From contig JAICWZ010000106.1 of the NCBI GenBank assembly GCA_025966355.1, positions 1-6,766 of the forward strand: a stretch of DNA of 6,766 bases. Reading direction: 5' to 3'. Position numbers and translations under genes: made by a program. This document shows positions 1-6,060 of the stretch, piece after piece; position 1 is the stretch's first letter, and each line of letters opens with the position of its first letter. The DNA is from Thermomicrobiaceae bacterium (GTDB lineage Bacteria > Chloroflexota > Chloroflexia > Thermomicrobiales > Thermomicrobiaceae). The notes under the pieces are model-generated. The model searched no databases and was not told where the DNA came from. It saw only the letters and a list, made by a program, of their open reading frames with translations.

Positions 1-827
1 ACACGCTTGATGCCGCGCACGTCGCGACCGGCGGAGGTTTGTTCGCGCCGGAAACAGGCCGAATGCGCTACGCGGTAGATCGGCAGCATGCCTGCCTCGA
101 TAATCTCATCGCGGTAGAGATTCGTCACTGAAACTTCGGCGGTCGGGATGAGCCAGAGATCCGATTCCTCGTCGTGATAGAGCGCGTCGCCGAATTTTGG
201 CAGGTTGCCGGTGCCGATCATCGATTCGCGCCGCACGAGGTACGGAGGGTAGACCTCGAAGTAGCCGTGCTCGTTGACATGCAGGTCGACCATCCAGGTG
301 ATGAGCGCCCGCTGCAGACGCGCCAGATCGCCGCGCAAGAAATAGAAGCGCGAGCCGGAGACCTTGACGCCGCGCTGGAAATCGATCAGCCGCAGCGTTT
401 CGGCGATCTCCCAGTGCGGCACGACCGGGTAGTCGAACGTGCGCGGTTCGCCCCAGGAGCGGGTAACGACGTTGCCCGTTTCGTCGGCGCCATCGGGTAC
501 GTCGGGATCGGGCAGGTTCGGCACCTCGAGCAGCAGCGCGTTCAGTTGCTCCTCGATCTGAGCCACCTCGCCGTCGAGCTGCTGGATCAGATCGCCGAGC
601 GAACGCATCGCGGCGATCTTGGCGTCACGCTCTGGTCCCGGTTTGAGCGAGCGGATCTCCTTGGAGCCGCTGTTCCGTGTCGCCTTCAACTCCTCGACGC
701 GGCTGAGCATATCGCGACGCTGGGCGTCAAGCTCGAGAATCAGGTCGATCGGGGCCTCAGCGTGCAGGCGCGCGATTCCCTGGCGCACGACATCGGGTTG
801 TTCACGGATCAAACGGATATCAATCAT
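1..827 (-). CDS. serS: Seryl-tRNA synthetase, N-terminal part (gene cut by left window edge)
   Basis: Class II aminoacyl-tRNA synthetase that activates serine with ATP and charges tRNA-Ser (and tRNA-Sec where present) in the cytosol. About 275 residues are visible; the family is usually about 420-430, so roughly the last third, including motif 3, lies outside the window. Residues 1-110 form the tRNA-binding antiparallel coiled-coil arm, closing with the typical VPNLPDPDVP segment (102-111). The catalytic domain follows: motif 1 region around GYFEVYPPYLVRRESMIGTG (188-207), the serine-binding TAE loop (229-231) and motif 2 with CFRREQTSAGRDVRG (258-272). The start is the ATG at 825-827, with an AAGGA Shine-Dalgarno about six bases upstream; the protein begins MIDIRLIREQPDVVR, a typical SerRS N-terminus. 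It is co-oriented with the upstream HNH gene, 113 bases away. No T-box-like leader is apparent in that short gap. Identification is secure. Confidence 0.97.
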   Translation of the reverse strand, partial: MIDIRLIREQPDVVRQGIARLHAEAPIDLILELDAQRRDMLSRVEELKATRNSGSKEIRSLKPGPERDAKIAAMRSLGDLIQQLDGEVAQIEEQLNALLLEVPNLPDPDVPDGADETGNVVTRSWGEPRTFDYPVVPHWEIAETLRLIDFQRGVKVSGSRFYFLRGDLARLQRALITWMVDLHVNEHGYFEVYPPYLVRRESMIGTGNLPKFGDALYHDEESDLWLIPTAEVSVTNLYRDEIIEAGMLPIYRVAHSACFRREQTSAGRDVRGIKR

Positions 828-907
828 GACGCTTCCTTCTCATTCATCACGCGGCAATGCGCACAACGCGGCGCGTGCCATACGACACACCCGCTTCGTC
901 AGCCACG

Positions 908-940
908 CCCGGCCTCCAGGCAAGGCGCCTGGCCGCCGGG
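908..940 (-). terminator. GC-rich stem-loop directly after the HNH stop codon; possible terminator or attenuator
   Basis: Two nested perfect arms are present: CCCGGC (908-913) pairs with GCCGGG (935-940), and CCAGGC (916-921) pairs with GCCTGG (927-932). A two-base mismatch separates the arms and the loop is five bases. The hairpin begins immediately after the TAG stop of the HNH gene (941-943) and precedes serS on the same strand. It lacks a U-tract on either strand, so it is not a classical intrinsic terminator. It could cause partial termination, stabilise the 3' end of the HNH transcript, or separate expression of the two genes. Confidence 0.45.
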
Positions 941-1528
941 CTAGGAACTGAATCCGTTGGGGAGAACGTGAAATTCTGGGATGAACTTGAGCCACGCCTC
1001 GTCGACCGACGAGCTGATCGCGCGCTCGATCGAATAGTAGCGACCGGCGCGCGGCTCGACCGGCTCGCGCCGCAGCCGCAGGCGTGCTTCGGTCAGCGTC
1101 TTGCCCCCCTTGCGATGATTGCAAGCCCGGCAGGCGCTGACAAGGTTTTCCCAGGAATGACCGCCGCCACGCGAGCGCGGGATGACGTGATCGATCGTCA
1201 GTTCGTGCGTCCGCTGGCCGCAGTACTGGCAGGTGTAGTTATCGCGAATGAAGATTTCGCGCCGGCAGAGCTTCACCCGCGGATGCGGGCGCCGAATCAT
1301 GTAGGCGAGGCGAATGACCGAGGGCGCGTCGTACCGCTGCCGCGCCGTCATCAGGTCGAGATCGTATGCCTCAAGAATCTCGGCCTTGCCGGTAATCACG
1401 AGGATAATGGCACGCCGGATGTTGCAGACATTGAGCGGTTCGTAGTTGTGATTGAGAACGAGCACCGGGTTCCGCCCATTGAGGTGATGGTGGCCGTTCG
1501 TCTGTTGTTCAGGTTCGGGGTCGTCCAA
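941..1528 (-). CDS. HNH endonuclease with two CxxC zinc-knuckle motifs
   Basis: HNH-family nuclease of the common stand-alone bacterial type (McrA/RecA-neighbour-like 'VLVLN-YEPL' group), whose cellular role is not established. With a TTG start at 1526-1528 the product is 195 residues. Visible elements: the N-terminal signature PVLVLNHNYEPLNV with IRRAIILVITGKAE (about 21-50); CQYCG (100-104), the first zinc pair; the catalytic IDH (112-114); GGGHSWENLVSAC (121-133), with the HNH asparagine at 128; and CRACNHRKGG (133-142), the second zinc pair and the final Asn/His. The reading frame stays open upstream to a TTG at 1618 (225 residues), but the extra residues are not family-like and they overlap a good promoter at 1583-1611. 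The 1528 start has AGAGG six bases upstream, so it is preferred. A GTG at 1570 is the other alternative. The start is uncertain; the family call is firm. Confidence 0.9.
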   Translation of the reverse strand: MDDPEPEQQTNGHHHLNGRNPVLVLNHNYEPLNVCNIRRAIILVITGKAEILEAYDLDLMTARQRYDAPSVIRLAYMIRRPHPRVKLCRREIFIRDNYTCQYCGQRTHELTIDHVIPRSRGGGHSWENLVSACRACNHRKGGKTLTEARLRLRREPVEPRAGRYYSIERAISSSVDEAWLKFIPEFHVLPNGFSS

Positions 1529-1582
1529 AATGGGCCTCTGTTCGTGTCGTCCTGGTACCCGTTTGCCCACGATTGCCAGAAA

Positions 1583-1611
1583 ATCATAACAATCGCCGCC
1601 ATCCACAACAA
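1583..1611 (-). promoter_or_regulatory. Predicted sigma-70-type promoter for the HNH gene
   Basis: On the minus strand, a -35-like TTGTTG (1611-1606) is followed after exactly 17 bases by TATGAT (1588-1583), a five-of-six match to TATAAT. A TGT directly before it gives an extended -10. Transcription would begin near 1576, which leaves a leader of about 50 bases before the TTG start at 1528. The match is read by eye; the -35 element is weak (TTG only). Confidence 0.5.
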
Positions 1612-1728
1612 CGCGCAACGTGCCGGATGGCCTGATTGGGGAGCGCAGCGCGTCGTTCCGGCATATTCGACGCGCTCACGGCGTTTCATGAGAATGTACA
1701 GCCATCCTCGCCACTCCAGTTTTCTGCG

Positions 1729-1758
1729 TTGGAGCTCGGAAACTCTTTGTGCTATCGC
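1729..1758 (+). promoter_or_regulatory. Weak candidate promoter for the redox operon
   Basis: TTGGAG (1729-1734) and TATCGC (1753-1758) are separated by 18 bases, about 70 bases upstream of the first gene of the operon. Both hexamers are imperfect, so this is only the best by-eye candidate for sigma-70-type recognition. Confidence 0.22.
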
Positions 1759-1825
1759 AAGGAAGGGTCGGAGGCGAGCGCGTAGTGTGGATATGTTGGG
1801 GATCGCGATACAGGAAGGACACCTC

Positions 1826-2524
1826 ATGACTGATGCGAATCTACCGGAAATTTGGGAGTGGGCCGAGTATTACTGCCCCTGGTGCTATGTCACCGCGGTG
1901 CGCTTGCACGAATCGCTCAAGACATTTGAGGGCCGCGTGCGCATTCGCATGCGCGCGTTTCCGCTCGAGGTCTATGGCAGTGGACCGGCGCCACGTGCCA
2001 TCGACGCTCAGGAACGGTGGCTGGCGGCGATTCAGGAGCCAAAAGCTGATTTCGCCAACTTCGAGAGTGACGACTGGCCGACCACAACCCTGCCGGCGTT
2101 TGAAGCGTATTGGGCGGCGTTGCAGCAGGATGAGCGACTCGCGCTCGATTACGACCTGCGAATTCGGCATGCATTTTTCGCCGAGAGTCGCAACATCGGC
2201 CGGCGCGACGTATTGATCGAACTCGCTGAAGCCGTGGGGCTTGACATGGCTGCGTTCTTGCGGTCTTTTGAATCTGAAGCCGCACGCGAGGCCGTTCTGG
2301 CGGAGGGGCGATCCGGCAAGGAGCAGTTTGGCGTCCGAGGGACGCCAACGTTGATGCTCGCTGATGGTACCCACCTCAGGGCTCCGCTCGCTTACCCGAA
2401 GTTTGTCGATGATCGGATCGTTTCGGTCGGCAAGCTTCCTTGCCACGGTGCTGAGTGCTACGCCGCGACGGATGCGTTGTTCGAGCGGGCGGTTCAGGCG
2501 CAAGCCGCGGGCGCAGCGGGCTAG
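1826..2524 (+). CDS. DsbA-family (FrnE-like) thiol oxidoreductase, CPWC + CX4C
   Basis: Thioredoxin-fold thiol-disulfide oxidoreductase of 232 residues that probably oxidises, reduces or isomerises disulfides. The active-site CPWC is at 17-20, right after the first beta strand (IWEWAEYYCPWCY). A long alpha-helical insertion typical of DsbA proteins follows, and the cis-proline segment GVRGTPTLMLADG is at 169-181 (cis-Pro 174). C206 and C211 near the C-terminus form a CX4C pair. A CXXC plus CX4C arrangement is known from Deinococcus radiodurans FrnE, a cytosolic disulfide isomerase linked to oxidative-stress tolerance. No signal peptide or membrane helix is visible, so a cytosolic location is inferred. 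The ATG at 1826 is chosen because AGGAAGGA lies six to eight bases upstream; an in-frame ATG at 1793 would add 11 residues without support. It is the first gene of the plus-strand cluster, 60 bases before the AIF-like flavoprotein gene. The substrate is unknown. Confidence 0.9.
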   Translation: MTDANLPEIWEWAEYYCPWCYVTAVRLHESLKTFEGRVRIRMRAFPLEVYGSGPAPRAIDAQERWLAAIQEPKADFANFESDDWPTTTLPAFEAYWAALQQDERLALDYDLRIRHAFFAESRNIGRRDVLIELAEAVGLDMAAFLRSFESEAAREAVLAEGRSGKEQFGVRGTPTLMLADGTHLRAPLAYPKFVDDRIVSVGKLPCHGAECYAATDALFERAVQAQAAGAAG

Positions 2525-2584
2525 AAGGCCGCGTTCGGCGCCCAATCTGAAATGGTGGGTTGACGTCACTAAGGAGGCTGACCA

Positions 2585-3781
2585 ATGGCTCATTACACCT
2601 ATCTGATCGTCGGCGGCGGAATGGCCGCTGCTGCTGCCGCGAAAGGCATTCGCGCGGTCGATGCGAACGGCTCGATCGGGATGATCGGCCTTGAAGTCAA
2701 TCCCCCCTACAACCGGCCACCGCTCACCAAGGATCTCTGGAAGGGCGGCGAAGAAGAAAGCATCTGGATCGATCTCGGCGATCAAAAGATCGATCTGCTC
2801 GACGGTCGCGCGGTGACGAAGATCGATCCGGCTGCGAAAAAGGTGACGGACGACCAGGGGGTTGAATACTCATACGACAAACTCCTGCTCGCCACCGGTG
2901 GGACTCCCCGCCGGCTGCCCTTCCCTAGCGAGCAGACGATCTATTACCGGGGCGTATCCGACTATCACCGGTTGCGCGACCTGGCGAACTCGAAGCAGCG
3001 CTTTGCGGTGATCGGCGGCGGCTTCATCGGCTCGGAGCTGGCCGCGGCGCTCTCCATGAACGACAAGGATGTGACGCTCATCTTCCCCGGCGAGGGCATC
3101 GGCGACACTCAGTATCCGAGCGGGCTGTCGCGATTTCTCAACGACTATTATCGGGAGCACGGCGTGACCGTTCTAACCGGCGCCTCGGTGGTCGGCATCG
3201 ATGAATCGCCGGATCGGATTGTCGTCAAGACCGAGAGCACGGACGGCAAGCCGCAAGATCCGATCGAGGTCGATGCGGTCGTGGCAGGCATCGGCATCCT
3301 GCCGAACACCGATCTGGCCAAGAACGCCGGTCTCAAGGTCGAGAACGGAGTGGTCGTCGATCAAAACTTGCGCACGAGCGATCCCAACATCTTCGCAGCC
3401 GGCGACATCGTCTCGTTCCACGATGAATTGCTGGATAAACAGCGTCGTGTGGAGCATGAAGATAACGCCAATAGCATGGGGGACCGCGCCGGGCGAAACA
3501 TGGCGGGAGATCTGGCGCCGTATGAGAATAGTCCATTCTTCTACTCCGATCTCTTCGATCTCGGTTACGAAGCGGTCGGCGATCTCGATTCGCGTTTGGA
3601 GACGGTTGAGGATTGGACCGATCCGAACCGCGAAGGAGTCGTCTACTACCTGCGTGACGGTCGGGTGCGCGGCGTACTTCTCTGGAATGTCTGGGACCAG
3701 GTCGATGCCGCGCGTCAACTGATCACCGAGCCGGGTCCGTTCACGGCGGAATCGTTGAAGGGCCGGCTGCCCGCGAGCTAG
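2585..3781 (+). CDS. AIF-like FAD/NAD(H)-dependent oxidoreductase
   Basis: Two-dinucleotide-fold flavoprotein of 398 residues (Pyr_redox_2 plus AIF/reductase C-terminal domain) expected to pass electrons from NAD(P)H to an acceptor. The FAD-binding Rossmann motif is YLIVGGGMAAAAAAKG (6-21). PPYNRPPLTKDLW (40-52) is the hallmark of ferredoxin/rubredoxin reductases and AIF. ATGG (103-106) precedes the NAD fold, whose motif is VIGGGFIGSELAAAL (142-156). The second FAD motif is FAAGDIV (270-276). Several stretches look closer to apoptosis-inducing factor than to BphA4-type reductases: LIFPGEG after the NAD-fold strand, VEHEDNANSMG (289-299), and FFYSDLFDLGYEAVGDLD (318-335). No CxxC redox disulfide, signal peptide or membrane helix is seen, so it is probably cytosolic. 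The start is well fixed by AAGGAGG seven bases upstream of the ATG. It sits between the FrnE-like gene and the DoxX-copper enzyme gene (47 bases downstream). The acceptor could be a quinone, a small redox protein or oxygen; the sequence does not decide. Confidence 0.9.
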   Translation: MAHYTYLIVGGGMAAAAAAKGIRAVDANGSIGMIGLEVNPPYNRPPLTKDLWKGGEEESIWIDLGDQKIDLLDGRAVTKIDPAAKKVTDDQGVEYSYDKLLLATGGTPRRLPFPSEQTIYYRGVSDYHRLRDLANSKQRFAVIGGGFIGSELAAALSMNDKDVTLIFPGEGIGDTQYPSGLSRFLNDYYREHGVTVLTGASVVGIDESPDRIVVKTESTDGKPQDPIEVDAVVAGIGILPNTDLAKNAGLKVENGVVVDQNLRTSDPNIFAAGDIVSFHDELLDKQRRVEHEDNANSMGDRAGRNMAGDLAPYENSPFFYSDLFDLGYEAVGDLDSRLETVEDWTDPNREGVVYYLRDGRVRGVLLWNVWDQVDAARQLITEPGPFTAESLKGRLPAS

Positions 3782-3828
3782 CCCCTCGCGAACACCGGAC
3801 GAGACGATTCAACGGCGAAGGAGACTGA

Positions 3829-5403
3829 ATGGCCCAGGCAGACCATGTGGCCCTGGCTGATACGACGTCGTCGACCTGGCAAACCGCCGCGAGCGGTGCG
3901 TTGCGAGCGGTCTTCGGCCTCGTTTGGGCGCTCAATGCCTACCTGACCTATCGCTCGGAGTTCGCTGGTCACTACGTTGGCTATTTGCATAACGCCGCGA
4001 CAAATCAACCAGATTGGCTCGCGCCATGGTTCGATTTTTGGATCGATCTCGTCACACCTCATGCATCGCTCTTTATCTGGGCGACACGCATCATCGAGAC
4101 GTTGATCGCGATCGGCTTGCTGCTGGGGATTGCGCGCAAGACGACCTACGTCGTCGGAGCGCTCTTCAGCCTGCTCATCTGGAGCACGGCCGAGGGCTTT
4201 AGCGGACCGTACACCTCGGGCGCGACGAATCTCGGACCGGCTCTCGTCTACGTTCTCCTCTTCATCGGCCTCATTCTGAGCGAGCGCGAACGAGGCCGTA
4301 CTCCGTACAGCGTTGACTACTACATCGAGCACAAGTGGCCCGGCTGGCGACGATTCTCGGAGTTGGCAAGCCCGCGCGTGCTCGAAGAGGTGCCGCCGCG
4401 CCTGCCGTGGAGCGAACAAATCGCCGGCATGGTCGGCATTCTGCTCGCGTTGGTGCTGCTCTTCGCCAGTCTTTCCAGCGCCATGAACGCGCCGACCGGC
4501 ACCCCGGCCGCTGCCGCTGCCGCGGTCAAGCCGCTCGACCTTGCGTCGACCAATCCGGTCGCGAATCCGCGCGACGCCAAACTTCCGCCGCTCCTCGGCA
4601 CCGGCGACAGTGTCGACGTGACGCTGGTCGCGACTGATACCACCGTCGATATCGCCAGCGGCGTCAGCTATCAGGGCTGGACGTTCAATGGCACGGTTCC
4701 GGCTCCGTTCATCCATGTGCGCCAGGGTCAGACGGTGAACGTCACCTTTGAGAATCGCGGCGCTATGGAACATTCAATCGATTTCCATGCGGCGCAGGTT
4801 GACCCGGAGACCGACTATCGCAACGTCGCTCCGGGCGAGAGTATCAAGTTTTCCTGGAAGGCCGAGGTAGCTGGCGCGTTCATGTATCACTGCGGCACGT
4901 CGCCGGTTCTTTTCCATATCGCCAACGGCATGTACGGCGCGATCATCGTTGATCCGGCGACACCGTTGCCGACCGCCGACGAAAGCTACGTCATCGTGCA
5001 GGGTGAGTGGTACACCTCGCAGGTGCAGGGAAATACGATGACCGCCGACTACGACAAAATGCTGGATGGCAAGCCGGATGAGGTTGTCTTCAACGGCATC
5101 GCCTTCCAGTACGTCGACCATCCATTGATCGCGAAGGTCGGCGACCGTGTGCGCTTCTACGTGGTGGATGCCGGGCCGACCTATGATTCGTCGTTCCACG
5201 TCATCGGTTCGATGTTGGAGACCGTCTATCCCGATGGCGATCCGTCACACACGCTCAACCATCTTCAGACTTATCAGATCGCGCCGGGTTCCGGAGCAAT
5301 CATCGACGTGGTCATCAACACGCCGGGAACGTATCCCTTCGTCGACCACAGCATGCTCCACGCGAATGCGGGTGCGATCGGGAAGCTCAAGGTATCGCAA
5401 TGA
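3829..5403 (+). CDS. DoxX/DoxD-like membrane domain fused to copper nitrite reductase-type two-cupredoxin domain
   Basis: A 524-residue membrane-anchored copper protein. Residues about 22-152 form a DoxX/DoxD-like domain with hydrophobic helices near 24-40, 80-101, 104-120 and 134-151, and a conserved-looking EGFSGPYTSGATNLGPALVY stretch (122-141). A fifth helix (199-217) and an Ala/Pro-rich linker (221-240) lead into two cupredoxin domains. Every ligand of copper nitrite reductase (NirK) can be placed: type 1 copper H315, C355, H363 and M368; type 2 copper H320, H354 and H507; catalytic Asp D318 in HSIDFH; catalytic His H457 in FHVIG, with I459. There is no HCH motif, which argues against a laccase trinuclear centre. 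NirK reduces nitrite to nitric oxide outside the cytoplasmic membrane; DoxD is the membrane subunit of archaeal thiosulfate:quinone oxidoreductase. The inferred role is quinol-linked nitrite reduction or another copper-oxidase reaction. Start: ATG with AAGGAG five bases upstream. A NirK-like ligand set does not prove nitrite as substrate. Confidence 0.9.
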   Translation: MAQADHVALADTTSSTWQTAASGALRAVFGLVWALNAYLTYRSEFAGHYVGYLHNAATNQPDWLAPWFDFWIDLVTPHASLFIWATRIIETLIAIGLLLGIARKTTYVVGALFSLLIWSTAEGFSGPYTSGATNLGPALVYVLLFIGLILSERERGRTPYSVDYYIEHKWPGWRRFSELASPRVLEEVPPRLPWSEQIAGMVGILLALVLLFASLSSAMNAPTGTPAAAAAAVKPLDLASTNPVANPRDAKLPPLLGTGDSVDVTLVATDTTVDIASGVSYQGWTFNGTVPAPFIHVRQGQTVNVTFENRGAMEHSIDFHAAQVDPETDYRNVAPGESIKFSWKAEVAGAFMYHCGTSPVLFHIANGMYGAIIVDPATPLPTADESYVIVQGEWYTSQVQGNTMTADYDKMLDGKPDEVVFNGIAFQYVDHPLIAKVGDRVRFYVVDAGPTYDSSFHVIGSMLETVYPDGDPSHTLNHLQTYQIAPGSGAIIDVVINTPGTYPFVDHSMLHANAGAIGKLKVSQ

Positions 5404-5425
5404 TGACAGCTAATCGAGCGACGGG

Positions 5426-5617
5426 ATGAACAACCAGCAATCACGGGAAACCGAAGCGGCGGCCGCCGATCTTGACGATCAACTGCTGGAGGAGGATGAA
5501 GTCCTCGACGACGTTGGCCTTTCCGCTGAAGACGAAGATGTCGACATCGTTGACTGGGCTTCGGACAGCTCATTCCCCGCCAGCGATCCGCCACCCTGGT
5601 CACCCGGAATCGTCTGA
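5426..5617 (+). CDS. Small acidic protein with C-terminal FPASDPPPW tail
   Basis: A 63-residue protein with 19 Asp/Glu and a single basic residue (R7). Acidic clusters cover 15-43, and the protein ends in the sequence SSFPASDPPPWSPGIV (48-63). I recognise the FPASDPP-W type tail from many short uncharacterised bacterial proteins; its function is not known to me. No cysteine, membrane helix or signal peptide is present, and the N-terminal part is probably disordered. The ATG at 5426 is the only good start before an in-frame stop at 5411. The Shine-Dalgarno (GACGGG region) is weak, so translation may depend on coupling to the copper enzyme gene, which ends 22 bases upstream. The composition and the tail make it likely to be real. 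It could be a partner or maturation helper of the neighbouring enzyme, but only its position suggests that. Confidence 0.75.
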   Translation: MNNQQSRETEAAAADLDDQLLEEDEVLDDVGLSAEDEDVDIVDWASDSSFPASDPPPWSPGIV

Positions 5618-5652
5618 CTACGCCAAGCACCGCACGCGAGAGGAGAAGAGCG

Positions 5653-6030
5653 ATGTCGGGAGAAACGCGCCTCGGCCGGCAACGGATGTTGGGCATCGGC
5701 GTCCCGGCACTTGCGCTGATCGCTGTTGCCTATGTGCGGTTCGGTTTCATGCGATCGCTGCGCGAGGATAAGGGTTTCGAGCTCAATGTACGCCGCTGGA
5801 CGCCAATCGCGACGGAGTTTCGGATGCGCCAAGTCAGGCTGGCACGAGCGATGATTCGTCTGTCGCGGCGGGCGGAGCAGATGGGGCTGCTGACGTCGCC
5901 GATACAACGATCGCTGGAGGCCGGCGCGCTGAGGCTGGTGCGTTGCGAATCGCGACCGGTTTACAGCAGCGGTCGCCGGGGTGAATGGGGAGACACCGGC
6001 GCGCGCTGGCGGCCGGATGACGCGTTATAG
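5653..6030 (+). CDS. Arginine-rich protein with one N-terminal membrane helix, function unknown
   Basis: A 125-residue protein I cannot assign to a family. A hydrophobic segment (LGIGVPALALIAVAYVRFGF, 13-32) is flanked by basic residues, which suggests a single helix with a short N-terminus; it resembles a signal anchor rather than a cleaved signal peptide. The rest is strongly basic: about 23 arginines and one lysine in the whole protein. A likely amphipathic helix spans about 52-98. There is one cysteine (C98) and no metal-binding motif. The start is well supported by AGGAGA, about seven bases before the ATG. It is the last gene of the plus-strand cluster, 35 bases after the acidic small protein. 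The pairing of a very acidic and a very basic small protein in tandem could mean electrostatic interaction, but that is speculation. Confidence 0.72.
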   Translation: MSGETRLGRQRMLGIGVPALALIAVAYVRFGFMRSLREDKGFELNVRRWTPIATEFRMRQVRLARAMIRLSRRAEQMGLLTSPIQRSLEAGALRLVRCESRPVYSSGRRGEWGDTGARWRPDDAL

Positions 6031-6034
6031 TGCT

Positions 6035-6046
6035 GTTTCGCGAAAC
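6035..6046. repeat. Perfect 12-base palindrome GTTTCGCGAAAC
   Basis: A perfect inverted repeat without spacer begins five bases after the stop of the 125-residue protein gene, in the convergent gap. It could be a dimeric regulator site, part of a terminator structure, or chance. It is followed directly by a small hairpin (6046-6051 with 6055-6060, three-base loop, one G-U pair). Confidence 0.4.
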
Positions 6047-6060
6047 GAGGAGGCTTCTCG

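Larger units (their letters stand above)
1529..1825. other. Divergent intergenic region between the HNH gene and the redox operon
   Basis: This stretch of almost 300 bases separates the two divergent transcription units. It contains the HNH promoter and leader on the minus strand and must contain the promoter of the plus-strand operon. No RNA gene, convincing operator or further coding sequence was seen. The long plus-strand reading frame that crosses it upstream of the FrnE-like gene has no family-like protein sequence and is an antisense shadow of the HNH and serS coding regions. Confidence 0.6.

Noticed and set aside
174..944. Long plus-strand reading frame opposite serS
   Set aside because: The minus strand encodes an unmistakable SerRS with TAE and motif 2 signatures; the plus-strand frame is a high-GC antisense shadow.
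1714..1734. CTCCA...TGGAG inverted repeat upstream of the operon
   Set aside because: Only five paired bases with an 11-base spacer; too weak to call an operator or structure.
857..1825. Plus-strand reading frame continuous with the FrnE-like gene, which would make a 555-residue protein
   Set aside because: The upstream part lies antisense to the HNH gene and its promoter region, shows no family-like sequence, and the internal ATG at 1826 has a clear Shine-Dalgarno and begins the DsbA fold correctly.
2561..2568. TGACGTCA palindrome just before the Shine-Dalgarno of the AIF-like gene
   Set aside because: Eight-base palindromes are common by chance, and nothing else links it to a known bacterial operator.
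1841..2785. 314-residue minus-strand frame opposite the FrnE-like gene
   Set aside because: It overlaps two well-supported plus-strand genes and shows no domain features.
4489..4548. Possible frameshift or assembly join between the DoxX and copper domains
   Set aside because: The frame is continuous, codon use looks the same on both sides, and a fifth membrane helix with an Ala/Pro linker makes a sensible junction.
3778..4773. 331-residue minus-strand frame opposite the DoxX-NirK gene
   Set aside because: It is rich in Arg, Asp and Glu without any recognisable motif, has no ribosome site seen, and lies wholly over a strongly supported coding gene.
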